The notes beneath the pieces are model-generated. The model did not search any database. It saw only the letters and a list, made by a program, of their open reading frames with translations, and was not told the origin of the DNA. A program made the position numbers and the translations under genes. Below, one piece after another: positions 32,641 to 44,500 of a stretch of DNA of 64,000 nucleotides. Position 1 is the first letter of the stretch; every line of letters starts with the position of its first letter. Source of the DNA: Maratus speciosus (Eukaryota > Arthropoda > Arachnida > Araneae > Salticidae); the NCBI GenBank assembly GCA_963932465.1, contig OZ010799.1, positions 162,312,761-162,376,760 of the forward strand, read 5' to 3'.

Positions 32641-33298
32641 TTAGGTATTAGCTTAAAGTAATGTGTAATTCACATACTTAAGAATTCCGAATATAACTTA
32701 TTGCTTTTTCGTTTGTTTTAATGTGCTATAAAAATATTTATAGTGCTCTCTATAAAAATATTTATGATTTATTTTGTATCACATTAAATGGGTTTCACGA
32801 AATTCCTATTGTATGTACATTATCAGTTTCTAAAATGTTATTTAATGATGGTATTCGCAGTTAGGAATGCATCTGTTGAAGGTATTTTTATTTGCTATTA
32901 TTTACAATACGCTCAATATTATGAAGCAAAAAAAAAAAAATCCTTTCTTTATTTAAGATAATTCGCGCGACTCTGATAATAAACGATTCCAAACACACAT
33001 TATTTTTGTTAGTTTTAATGTAATATAAAAATATTTATAGTTTTGTTTATACAATAATTTTGCCATATTACAAATAATGGACTTAAAGAGACGCATAACA
33101 TGCACCTTATCTGCTTTGAAATATCTCCTCGTAACATTTATACTGATAATCAATAAACTTTTCACATATTCAGCATTAAGTAGATATTGAGAATAAAATA
33201 TTATTCAAAATTATTCTGTGTAATTTCCCAAGATTATCGAAGAAGCACTTTATTTACTATTTGAATAATTACATCCGGTTTTGTTACATATTCGTATA
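32641..33298. other. Unassigned interval with a local duplication
   Basis: A TAAAAATATTTATAGTGCTC phrase is duplicated near 32727-32765 and returns near 33027. The minus ORF 32953-33165 overlaps this and has no domain. Confidence 0.4.
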
Positions 33299-33530
33299 CA
33301 CTGTAAAAGAATAAAAAAAGGACTAAAATAAGAAAATCGTACTGGCAATCGAAACGCTAGTACTATTTCCGTATTTTAACGGAAATTTTTCTTTTTCCCC
33401 GTAAATTACAGAAAGATTTCCGTTTATCTGGAATTTACGGGGGAAAATATCCGCTAAAATACGGAAATAGTACTGGCGTCTCGATTGCCAGTACAATTTC
33501 CGAATTTTAGTCCGGTTTTTTTTTACAGTG
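33299..33530. mobile_element. Hairpin MITE with CACTGTAAAA ends, copy 1
   Basis: The terminal CACTGTAAAA is inverted at TTTTACAGTG. Most of the element folds back: GTACTGGCAATCGA, AGTACTATTTCCGTATTTT and their inverses lie on both sides of ~33400. The element at 61930-62219 has the same terminal sequence and a similar AAATCCG/TTTCCG-rich stem. Confidence 0.8.
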
Positions 33531-33885
33531 CACTTTTAAATTTGGGAAATTGATGTCAAAAAATGTTATTTCTTTCACATAAATTTTTTTTCTGCATACA
33601 AGGTTATTTTTTTAGTGTAAATTTTGTTGTGCATAAAAGTTTTTTTATTAATTTTTTAAGTCATTTTATTTTTTTTTAGGATGCAATTTTCAATTTTCAT
33701 ATGTTAGTTAGCTTTCATTACAAATAAAAAGTACAATTAAAAATTACAAGTAAAAAGCTACCTACTGCAGCCGTCCAAAGGAAAGCAATTCCGGAAAATT
33801 TTGGTTTATTTTCATCGATCATTGACACCCAGATCCCAAAATCACCCTCCGTCGAAATGACGATATATATATATATGTATATATT

Positions 33886-34717
33886 ACATCATTTCATAAT
33901 ACCTAAGCACCACAACTCCAAAAGGAAGGTGTATATCTGCAGAAATTTTTTAACTATAAAATACATAAAAGAACAAGAAAGACAGGTAAAAAAACAAAAA
34001 CAGTCTGTTCTTCATCAGTGGGAGGACAGACAAAAAACTAACTCCACCCCCACTTTTAAAATATGCAGGTTTCTGAACACACGCTCACCCCGCATTCAAT
34101 ATTGAAAAACTATTATCATTTTATTAACCAAATTCCATAAAAAACTAAAATAACTCAAATTAAAACTAACAAACATAATGCTAACAATACAAAAATTATC
34201 ATACAAAAACAAAAAAGCTTTAATAAAAGGTCTTTTAGAGAAATACTTAAAAAATTGCCATTAAAATAAAAACAAAAGAAATTAACTTAACATGCATGAA
34301 TGCAGAATAAACGTGCGCCCCCCCCCCCCCAGACCCGCAAAATAAAATTTCTCAAAACATGAAAAACAGTAATACCTGTATAATGTTTCTCACCCGTCAA
34401 CAATAAACAAATAATTTTTCTTTCAAAGCTATTGTCAAATACCAGAGTTCTAGGTCTGCTACTTTCTTTCGTTTCAATTCATCAATACACACCCGTTCTT
34501 TTAACAAGACTTTAGGATGCCTATGTCATACAGAAAGTTCCAGAAAGCTGCCATCACATGTTCATGCCGCTAGTCCACATCGTTGCCATTCATTTTTTAG
34601 AACTGTCTTTAAATAATATTTCAAAAACTTTATAGGGTAATAATTATTGTAAAATAAATTACCCAACAACTTAAAGATCTGTTTATAAAAATTATTGTCT
34701 CTGCCACAGATTTTAAT
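33886..34717 (+). repeat. Left inverted arm of the Penelope relic
   Basis: Inverse copy of 35766-36600 with scattered substitutions and short indels. The plus ORF at 33857-34105 and its twin at 36374-36580 (minus) are mirror images caused by the repeat, not genes. Confidence 0.88.
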
Positions 34718-35790
34718 TGATTAATGATAATATTTATGTAAATTTTTTTATGTAAATTTGAAAACCAATGTGGCATGCTTCTAGTAAAAAATTGAAAACT
34801 ATTTCTATTATCGTACAAATCCAATATCAATTTATTATCAATAATTTTTAATAAAATATCCAAAAATTCTGCATTATAATCATCACTGTTTGCTCTATTC
34901 AATTTTAAACAATTTGGATATATAATATCATATTCATTAGAAAAATCAAAATTAAAAATCAAAATATCATCAATATACCTAAAGACCTTTAAAGACCTGT
35001 TATATTTTATAGTATACTTAGATTCATAATAAAACAAAAATAAATTTGCTGCTGTACTAGAATAGTTTGTCCCCATCCCTATACCGCATATCTGATTAAA
35101 GGTATTATTGTTAAAAGTTACATAATTATTATAAAAACAGAAATGACATAAGCTTAAAAATAAATCTCTATTTATATTTAATTTATCATTTATATTAAAA
35201 ACATCAAAAATACTCATTAAAACATCATAAAGTGAATCAATAGGTATATTGGTGAACAGATTTTCAAAGTCGAATACCTGCATTTTCAGAGGAGTCAAAG
35301 GCAATTTGTCCAGAATTTCAACACTATTATCAATTGACCAGAAATAACTATACTTCTTAAATTTATACTTTAAAAAATCATAAATCTTTTTTAGTAAATT
35401 CTGTAAACCAATATTAAATTTTTTATTAACGCTTTTAGAAGTACTACAAATAAATCTAAACTTAATCGGATCTTTATGAAATTTAGGCGTTCAGAAAATA
35501 AATGTCAAACAGTGATGATTAGAAACATCAAAATTATAAGAAAACATACTTTTAACGTTCTTTTTATATACAAAATTTTTTTTAACAACAGGATTTCTGT
35601 CAATATTAACTTTTGAATAAAAATTTTCATTACCTAATTTACCCTCTATTTTATCAATATAAAACTTCTTTCATATTATTGCATAATTATTAGCTGCTTT
35701 GTCCACAGGGACTATAACAAAATTTTTCTGTAAACTTTCAGTAAATTTTACATCTTCATCTTTAAAATCTGTGGCAGAGACAATAATTTT
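34630..35790 (-). pseudogene. Penelope-like reverse transcriptase relic
   Basis: The minus frame from ~35790 reads FVIVPVDKAANNYAII, then TPKFHKDPIKFRF, then the 224-codon open part (35304-34630). That part has RT motif A as FDFENLFTNIPID, motif B as GIGMGTNYSSTAANLFL and motif C as FRYIDDILIF with both catalytic aspartates. NAEFLDILL follows. This motif set, with DKA at the N-terminus and no LTR-type or LINE-type flanks, is that of Penelope-like elements. TGA stops at 35671-35673 and 35491-35493 interrupt the N-terminal part, and the thumb runs into the inverted arm. The catalytic core itself is unbroken. Normally the RT is followed by a GIY-YIG domain, not seen here. Confidence 0.85.
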
Positions 35791-36600
35791 TATAAACAGA
35801 TCTTTAAGGTATTGGCTAATTTATTTTACAATAATTATTACCATATAAAGTTTTTGAAATATTATTTAAAGACAGTTCTAAAAAGTGAATGGCAACGATG
35901 TGGACTAGCGACATGAACATGTGATGGCAGCTTTCTGGAACTTTCTGTATGACATAGGCATCCTAAAGTCTTGTTAAAAGAACGGGTGTGTATTGATGAA
36001 TTGAAACGAAAGAAAGTTGCAGACCTTGAACTCTGGTATTTGACAATGGCTTTGGAAGAAAAATTATTTGTTTATTGTTGACGGGTGAGAAACATTATAC
36101 AGGTATTACTGTTTTTCATGTTTTGAGAAATTTTATTTTGCGGGTTTGGGGGGGGGGGGGGCACACGTTTATTCTGCATTCATGCATGTTAAGTTAATTT
36201 CTTTTGTTTTTATTTAATGGCAATTTTTTAAGTATTTCTCTAAAAGACCTTTTATTAAAGCTGTTTTTGTTTTTGTATGATAATTTTTGTATTCTTAACA
36301 TTATGTTTGTTAGTTTTAATTTGAGTTATTTTAGTTTTTTATGGAATTTGGTTAATAAAATGACAATAGTTTTTCAATATTGAATGCGGGGTGAGCGTGT
36401 GTTCAGAAACCTGCAAATTTTAAAAGTGGGGGTGGAGTAAGTTTTTCGTCTGTCCTCCCACTGATGAAGAACAGACTGTTTTTGTTTTTTTACCTGTATT
36501 TCTTGTTCTTTTATGTATTTTATAGTTAAAAAATTTCTGCAGATATACACCTTCCTTTTGGAGTTATGGTGTTTAGGCATTTTGAAATGATGTAATATGT
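35766..36600 (-). repeat. Right inverted arm of the Penelope relic
   Basis: Partner of 33886-34717. Its inner end, 35766-35850, repeats RT 3' coding sequence in the opposite orientation. Confidence 0.88.
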
Positions 36601-36660
36601 TTTATTGCATTTGATATGTGCTGCTGTAGCGCCATTCATGCGGTAATTTTTCATTAATTT

Positions 36661-36661
36661 T

Positions 36662-36694
<33 letters not shown>

Positions 36695-36740
36695 TTATTT
36701 ATTTATTTATTTATATTTATGTATATATATGTGTGTCCAC
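36661..36740. repeat. Low-complexity A-run, (AT)n and (TTTA)n
   Basis: A 19-base A-run, then TA repeats, then TTTA repeats. It marks the inner left boundary of the foldback subrepeats. Confidence 0.9.
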
Positions 36741-37600
36741 ATATATACATATACGTATCCGATTTTTGTCATGCTGTAACTCTAGTATTTATGAACCGAT
36801 TTGGATGTTACTTAGTGTGTGAATAGTACATACCGATGTCTCGACCGATTTCATTGGCCAGCTTTATACGCCTTTTTCAAAATGACGGCTGTTTAATTTT
36901 TTCTTTCAAATTTTAATTGGAAAAAGAGGTACAAAAAGATTATAATTTGGGAAAAAATATGCTGAATCTTGATACAAGGATTCCAAAACAGTTTTTGTTT
37001 GTGTTTATCTCAAAAAATGGCTGATGTACCAGTTTGAATTTTTAGGGTGGCTGACATTTTGAAACAGTCTGATATTTGTAATGCGATAACACGCTTATTT
37101 ATGAACAGATTTAGATGTGGCTTAGTGTGTGTATACTATATTATACTATATACTATATATAGTGTGCGTATTAGTATATATATATATATACTGATCATAG
37201 TACCTACGAATGAATCGAACGAGTTCGTTGGCCAGCTTTATCCGCCATCTTGTTTCAAAATGACGGTCATTTAATTAAAAAAAATCAAATTTCTCCATTT
37301 AAATTAAAAAAAATTAAATTTATAAACAAGTACGAAAAAATTAGAAATAGAAAAAAAAAATTCTTAAGTGTTAGACCTTGACAAAAGCATTCCAGAATAT
37401 TTTTTGTTTTGTCTTTATCTCAAAAAAATTGCTGAGATACAACAGTTTGAATTTCTAGGCTGTCTGGAATTTTAAAACAATCTGATTTTAGTTATACGAC
37501 TGCACTCGTATATATTAAGTGATTTAGATGTGACTGAACATGCCTGCAAGTCTTATTAAAGTCTTGACTAATTTCATTGGTTACCTTCATGGACCATGTT
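36740..37600 (-). repeat. Inverted subrepeats of the foldback element (left)
   Basis: About three diverged units with landmarks inverse to the right array: CATTGGCCAGCTTTATACGCC (36865), CGTTGGCCAGCTTTATCCGCC (37225) and CATTGGTTACCTTCATGG (37575). The intervening parts also match, for example ATTTATGAACCGATTTGGATG. Confidence 0.75.
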
Positions 37601-37843
37601 GTTTTAAAAAGTCCTTCCGGCCAGTGCCGGGAGGAAGAGGTAGCTTTCATAATCCTTATTTAAAAAAAGCCAACTTATATCATGCAAACACACGAAGCTC
37701 AATTTAGTGGAAACCGAATATAGGAGATTCAATACTAATTTTTATCAATATAATGAATGAGAATTTAGCGAAATTAGTCAGCTTTATCCAAGCTGCTTTT
37801 CTTTAAACTAACTTATATTTGGCTGCCAAATTCGGCAATTTCT

Positions 37844-39947
37844 GAAAGTGCCTGTCATTTTAAGACAACATGGTGGATGAGGCTAAGCAGTGAACTTGGT
37901 CGAGACCTTAGTAATTGCTGTGCACATGCTCACTCACATCGGAGTCGGTTAATATATAGGAGTGCTGTCGCATGCAAAAAATCAGATTTTTCAAAATGTC
38001 ACCCACAATAGAAATTGAAACTGCTATATCTGAGCCATTTTTTAAGGTAAAGACAAACAAAAAATGCTCCTGAATCCTTATATCAAGATCAAATACTTAA
38101 GAAAGAAACCCTTTTCAATTTCTAATTTTTTTGCACCTCACTTTAAATATATATATATATTTTTATTTAATGGCCGCCATTTTGAAACAAGATGGCTGAT
38201 GAATCTGGCCAGCGAACTTGGTCGAGGTGTTGATGTGTACTATCCACATGCCTTCTTACATCGAAATAGGCGAATACGTGTGTTATCCCGTGACAAATAC
38301 AAGATCGTTTCAAAATGTTAGCCATGCTAGAAATTCAAAGTGCTATAAATCAACCATTTTTTAAGATATCAACAAAAGAACAAATTTTCAGAAACAAAAA
38401 CTGCTCCGGAATATTTGTATCAAGGCCAAACACATAAAAAAAATCTTTTTCATTTTCCAATTTTTTAATACGTCATTTTGAATTTTAAATTTAATTTTTT
38501 TTAAATGGCAAACCTTTTGAAACAAGATGGCGAATGAAGCTGGCCAACGAACTCGGTCGAGACATTGGCATGTACTATGTACAGACCAAGTTACATCCAA
38601 ATAGGTTCATAAATACGCCTGTTATCGCGTGACAAAAATCAGGTCGTTTTAAAATGTCAGCCACAAGAGAAATTCAAAATGCTATTACTCAGCCATTTTT
38701 TTTTAGATATAAACGAAAGAAAAACTGTTCCGGAATCTTTGTATTAAGGTCAAACACATACAAAAAAAAATCTTTTTCATTTTCCAATTTTTTGGTATCT
38801 CATTTAATTTTTTTTATTTTTTTAATTTTTTTAAATGGCCGCCATTTTGAAACAAGATGGCGGATGAAGCTGGCCAACGAAATCGGTCGAGATATTTGTA
38901 TGTACTATGTACACACCAAGGTACATCCAAGTCGGTTCATAAATACGCCTGTTATTACGTGAGAAAAATCAGGACGTTTCAAAATGTCAGCCACGCTAGA
39001 AATTCAAAATGCTATAACTCAGCCATTTCTTAAGATATAGACGAAACAAAAACTGCTCCCGAATCTTTTTATCAAGGTCAAACACATAAGAAGAAAATAT
39101 TTTTTCAATTTTCAATTTTTGGTACCACATTTCAAATTTAAATTTTTCTTAAAAATTTAAATGGCCGCCATTTTTAAACAAGATGGCGGGTGAAGCTGGC
39201 CAACGAACCCGGTCGAGACATTGGTATGTACTATGTATAAACGAAGTTACATCCAAATCGGTTCATAAATACGCCTTTTATCGCGTGACAAAATTCAGGA
39301 CGTTTCAAAATGTCAGCCACGCTAGAAATTCAAAATGCTATAACTCAGCCATTTTTTAAGATATAGACGAAACAAAAACTGCTCCGGAATCTTTGTATAA
39401 AGCTCAAATACATAAGAAAAAAATATTTTTCCATTTTCAGTTTTTTGGTAACACATTTCAAATTTTAAATTTTTAAAATTTTTTTAAATGGCCGCCATTT
39501 TGAAACAAAATGGCGGATGAAGCTGGCCAACGAACTCGGTCGAGAGATTGGTATGTACTATGTACACACCGAATTACATCCAAATCGGTTCATAAATACG
39601 CCTTTTATCGCGTGACAAAATTCAGGACGTTTCAAAATGTCAGCCACGCTAGAAATTCAAAATGCTATAACTCAGCCATTTTTTAAGATATAGACGAAAC
39701 AAAAACTGCTCCGGAATCTTTGTATAAAGGTCAAATACATAAGAGAAAAATATTTTTCCATTTTTAATTTTTTGGTACCACATTTCAAGTTTTAATTTTT
39801 TTTAAAAATTTTAAATGGCCGCCATTTTGAAACAAAACGGCGGATGAAGCTGGCCAACGAACTCTGTCGAGACATTGGTATGTACTATGTACACACCAAA
39901 TTACATCGAAATCGGTTCATAATTACGGGAGTTACAGTGTGACATAG

Positions 39948-39950
<3 letters not shown>
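37844..39950 (+). repeat. ~328-bp tandem subrepeats of the foldback element (right)
   Basis: Seven units, landmark AATGGCCGCCATTTTGAAAC followed by AAGATGGCGGATGAAGCTGG, start near 37844, 38170, 38502, 38832, 39161, 39486 and 39813, at spacings of 325-333 bp. Similarity rises to the right. The palindromic GGCCGCCATTTT...AAGATGGCGG is a hairpin in each unit. ORFs at 38064-38321, 38388-38600 and 38654-38962 are repeat products. Confidence 0.92.

Positions 39951-39991
<41 letters not shown>
39948..39991. repeat. (AT)n microsatellite
   Basis: About 40 bases of alternating AT at the right inner boundary of the foldback subrepeats. Confidence 0.95.
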
Positions 39992-39994
<3 letters not shown>

Positions 39995-40204
39995 ATTTTG
40001 AACGGAGGGTGGTTTCGGGGTCTGGGGGTCATGATCGATGAAAATATACCAAAATTTTTTGAAATCGCTTTCCTCCGAACGGCTGCAATAGGTAGCTTTT
40101 TTGTAAAGAAAGCTACCTAAAAGGCGGGCACTTCAATATTTCGTCAAAATTGGCGGCCAAACACAAATTGCTTTAAATGATGCCAACTTAGATATAGCTG
40201 AGTT

Positions 40205-40836
40205 ATTTCCGAAATTCTCTCTCATAGTCGTTATAGACGAAAACAGCTATGGTATCTGCTATAATCCAGTTCCACAAATTTTAGTTTTTTGTGTATCAGT
40301 ACAATAAGCTGGATTCTAAAAAAAAAATTGAGTATAAAAGCTACATTTTCCTACCGCAAATTGCAGGAAGGACTTTTTAAAATTACTGTTACCATATATA
40401 TGTTAGTATTTATAACATATATGAGAAATATTAATGATAGTTTTTGAAGCAATGAGATCAATGTCATTATCAAATAAAGAATACTATTAAAAATTAATAA
40501 TAAATCTATAATAAAGGTATTTCCGAAATTCTCTCTCATAGTCATTATAGACGAAAACAGCTATGGTATCTGCTATAATCCAGTTCCACAAATTTTAGTT
40601 TTTTGTGTATCAGTACAATAAACTGGATTCTAAAAAAAAAAAAAAAAATTGAGTATAAAAGCTACCTTTTCCTACCGCAAATTGCAGGAAGGACTTTTTA
40701 AAATTACTGTTACCATATATATGTTAGTATTTATAACATATATGAGAAATATTAATGATAGTTTTTGAAGCAATGAGGTCAATGTCATTATCAAATAAAG
40801 AATACTATTAAAAATTAATAATCAATCTATAATAAA
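40205..40836 (+). repeat. 314-bp direct duplication
   Basis: Two nearly identical units (TTCCGAAATTCTCTCTCATAG at 40207 and 40521). Each contains AAAGCTAC-TTTTCCTACCGC and GCAGGAAGGACTTTTTAAAA, which match inverted sequence at 37600-37660 in the middle of the foldback element. The minus ORF at 40351-40545 lies in this repeat and is not a gene. Confidence 0.9.
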
Positions 40837-40990
40837 TGTATTTTTACAAAACCTGTAAACACGAAATCGTTTCCATTATTCTCTTAAAATTGCAGTGGAA
40901 TTTATTCTGGAAATTAATATTATTAAAACAAATTGTCTTTCTTTAAATTCCAGTTAAAACCAGATTGTGCTACACTCTGTATTTTTTAAA

Positions 40991-41581
40991 CTAGCTGTTT
41001 AACCCGTTCTACCCGTTCATGAATTTAATTCTAAAACCAAAATTAAAATCAACTATTCGATTTAGAAAAACATTTTTCTACTACTGTGCATTTTTTTATG
41101 AAATTTAATTTATAATGTTTCTATGGCAGTAGACGATAAAACGATATCTTTGGAATAAGGAAATAAATAGAATTAGAAGTTTTGTTAAAGTTTGTGATAA
41201 AATGTTTTTCTTTATTTTAAGAAAAATGTAATAATTAATCACAATTAGAAAACTATAATTATTTGCATGTGAGGTAAAATAATTATCGTAATACCAGCTA
41301 CAGATTCTTAGTATAGCAGCATGGAGTACGTAATATATGTAAATCTCACATTGCAGTAAACATTTAGAACTCGCGTGACTGCGTGTTGAATATTTAAAAA
41401 AAGGCAAAAATTCATCAAAAACATAAAAAAAAAAATCTATTCAAAAATTTTGAATATTTTGCCCCAATCGTTCATGGGCCGCCTACCAACAAACCGTGAG
41501 CCAAGTTTCGTAGCCCTGCGCCCTGTGGTTTCCGAGTTTTTGAGGTTACATAGATACTCGCACGGATTTTAATAGGATAGA
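40991..41581 (-). mobile_element. Non-autonomous Helitron, head-to-tail with the next one
   Basis: On the minus strand it starts TCTATCCTATTAAAATCC (41581) and ends CTAG (40994-40991) followed by T. Its 5' ~520 bp match the 5' non-coding part of the neighbouring Helitron and its last ~80 bp match that element's 3' end, so it is a deletion derivative. The 3' hairpin has decayed. The ORF at 41105-41407 lies in this non-coding sequence. Confidence 0.8.
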
Positions 41582-44500
41582 CTAGCTGTTTAACCCGTTC
41601 TACGGACGGGTGTTCATGAATTTAATTCTAAAACTAAAATTAAAAATAAAAATCGGTACAACCAAATTTAAGTTTATGAATATGAAAATGTGTTATATCT
41701 GTTAAAAATCAGTAATTACACAACAAATATGAAATATGTATGTACACAAAATATCAGGTAACTATTAAAAAAACAATAAACGCAAGTATTTACACAAACA
41801 AATTAAATATGGAAATATAAAAATAAGTTATAAAGTCAATATTTACACAACCAAAGAACCATTTGTAAGAAAAAATGAAATTTACATCGTGACTGTAAAA
41901 AAATGGAAAAAATTATTTTGAAATGACTAGGGAGCTTTGCCCCCTACGAGCTACGCTTGCCAACATCCGTTCCGACACAAGATTCTAAAAGCAGGCTAAT
42001 TTCATCGGCTTAAAAAAAATTGAATTATAATTTTTAACAAAGGCGGTAATCTCCCTGTAAACGGTTTTTCCTTCATATTTCTTTGATTGGAGATTTTTAA
42101 GGCGAAATCAGCGTTTGTTAAGGGATACAATGGATGTTTTCGTCTTTGATAAAAATAAAAAAAATAGTTAAAAATTTTGAAAATAAGCTAATGTAAAATA
42201 AATTAAGTAAGCAAAGTATATTTCTCTCGGTTTTTTAACAGCTCTATAAGAAAGTTCTTTTAAATAACACATTTGAAATGTATCGTTTTATATCTGACGT
42301 AATTTTCACCAAAGTTTTCTTTCTCTTTTTAACATTCACATGAAAATACTTTTGTTGTTAGAAAGGACATATTATTTGCGCTTACTTAGAATTCACGATA
42401 ATAGATGAAAAGATTATCTCAAAATATGAAATAAATATTTCGCGAAAATATATTTTTTAATTTAAACTTTTTTGACAACTGTCAATTATTTCACTTTTTT
42501 AAATATCGAAAATTTCCTCCATTCGTGACATTTCATGCATAATAATAAATTTATTATTTAAAAATATTCTCTGTCTTTTAAAATTAATGTGTAACTATAG
42601 ATTTATGACGTAATTTTCAATATTTTCCTGTTTTTTAGCATGTAATCACTTAATTCTCATTTGAAAGTTTTTGTTTCTGATTATAATAGCCACGTGTAAA
42701 TAAATTTTTAATTTGAAGGAAACATTGTGGTGTTTTTAAAATTGGCATCAATTTAAAATAATGGCCTTTTCTAAAATATGTAAAAAAATATCTCTCGCAA
42801 TACTGAAAATTTGAATTTAAAATGGAGATAACTCCTCAAAATATGTGTCAAATTAAAAACATAAATGCAGTCTGCACACCGGGAACTTATAATGTATTAA
42901 ATGGTGTAAAAATGTTTAAATTCCTATTAATAGTTTTTGCTCATATAAATATTTTTAATGAAACAATTTTGACCAATTTTAACATTAAATATATCTTAAA
43001 ATAATTATTCTATTAAAAAACTGTCTGCATCAGCGTGTTTGTCAATCATTTCACTATAACAGTACCAATTTTCATATTTTTGTATGAAACGGTTATTTAA
43101 TATTAACGAAGAAACGCCCCTAGTCACAAGAAATATGGATGCTAATCTAGAAGAGTACCGGGAAGATCTACGCAGAATTTTATTGGTCCACTTCCAAATC
43201 GTTACTTTTTTTATAGTAAGAATAAAAAAATCTTTGCACTGTTTTCCACGTCACCAGTGAGGTAAATTGCGGTAGACTCGTTTTTTTAGTGAGTATTTAC
43301 ACATCCAAATTAAAGTTTAGGAAATCAGTTATAAAATCAATATCTACACAACCAAACAAAAATTGTAAGACAATCGTAAGAAAGACTGAAATGCACATCG
43401 TTATGGCAAAAAACCTGAAAAAATTGAAAAAAATTAAAAAATTGAAAAAATTTCTTTAAAAAAAATCTTTGAATTGTTTTCCACGTCATCCATGAGGTAA
43501 AGTGCAGTAGACTCGTTTTTGTTTGTTTGTTTGTTTTTTACAATACAGCAAAATAGTTGCGACTTAAGATAAAACTTCACGGAAGACAATGTTTTGTGTA
43601 AATGCCTTATCAGACTGTGAAAAAGTTTTCCTTGTTTTGGCCCGTCCTTGACCCAAACACGTACACATCCTCTAGAATTTGCTCTTGAAAAGTCTACATA
43701 CAACATCCCATGTAAAAAATATGAATGGGGCAAATAGATTCCAACTTTTTTCAAGGTTTGACCCTAAGATTTATTGATACTCATAACAAAGGCGATCCTA
43801 AGTGGAAACTAACTGGAAAGGTAAACTGGTATCCAACGGTATAAGCAGGATCCTCGGTATGAAAACACGGGTGCCTCTCCTATGTCCTGTCAAAACTTCT
43901 GCATCTAGAACATTTTGCGTCAACCTTCTGATTATTAAACGTGTTCCCTTACAGAGACACTGGACAGATTCATGTTTCTAAGCAACATAACAATAACGCC
44001 AACTTTAAGATTTAACTGATGTGGTGGCATTCCAGAAGGTGTTAAACTATTGATGAAATCCATTTGCAAACCGTTTTGTTCTTCTTCACCATCACAAAGT
44101 ATTGTAACAGCACTAAAATAAGTTTTGACTTTACCAGGTACTTTTCGTAAAACCTCCTCATTCAATCTCAAAGAATCCTCATTCTTGGGACTCAAAATGG
44201 CTCTTTTCGAAATATGATCAAGATCAATTTCGAACCAAAAAAATCATCCACTATAGAACACTGCACTAAACATTCTGGAGATATTTAAATAATATCTTCT
44301 CCGAGTTCATAATCATTAGTCAACCGACCAAATCCCAGGCGAATGAGCCATTCCTCGAAATCAAGTTCCTCCGCCCCCGTTCGCATATTTGTAACCAGAT
44401 TGAACTGTCAAAATGTTGGACAGAGAGATGAATTCTTGATACAACTTTCAAAAATGAGTATTTTGTTTGCATGTATAACCACAGGTAAAATCTGCCTCCA

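Larger units (their letters stand above)
33880..36605 (-). mobile_element. Penelope-like element relic with inverted arms
   Basis: A reverse-transcriptase relic on the minus strand lies between inverted arms of ~830 bp (33886-34717 and 35766-36600). The arms carry matching landmarks in order, for example TACATCATTTCA, CTTCATCAGTGGGAGGACAG, a C-run/G-run (34317-34331 and 36149-36160) and GGCAGAGACAATAATTTTT. The inner ends of both arms include the last RT codons, so the arms arose by inverted duplication of the 3' part. Penelope elements often have terminal repeats in direct or inverted order. The GIY-YIG domain was not found. Confidence 0.72.
33757..40105. mobile_element. Foldback-type element built of ~328-bp subrepeats
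   Basis: The left end (33757-33860, AAGCTACCTACTGCAGCCGT...CACCCTCCGT) is inverted at 39985-40105 (ACGGAGGGTGG...ACGGCTGCAATAGGTAGCTT). Inward of each end lies an (AT)n run, then tandem subrepeats that face each other: three inverted units at 36740-37600 and seven direct units at 37844-39950. The left (AT)n is split by a Penelope-like insertion. The plan, terminal inverted repeats made of tandem subunits around a short middle, is that of Drosophila foldback elements. No transposase is visible. Confidence 0.65.

Noticed and set aside
33857..34105. 82-codon ORF and its near-identical minus-strand twin at 36374-36580 as conserved protein
   Set aside because: Similarity is explained by the inverted arms; sequence is low-complexity K/Q-rich with no domain.
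36460..36500. CTGATGA in the Penelope inverted arms as a further hammerhead
   Set aside because: Stem II could form (AACA/TGTT) but no GAAA follows it, in either arm.
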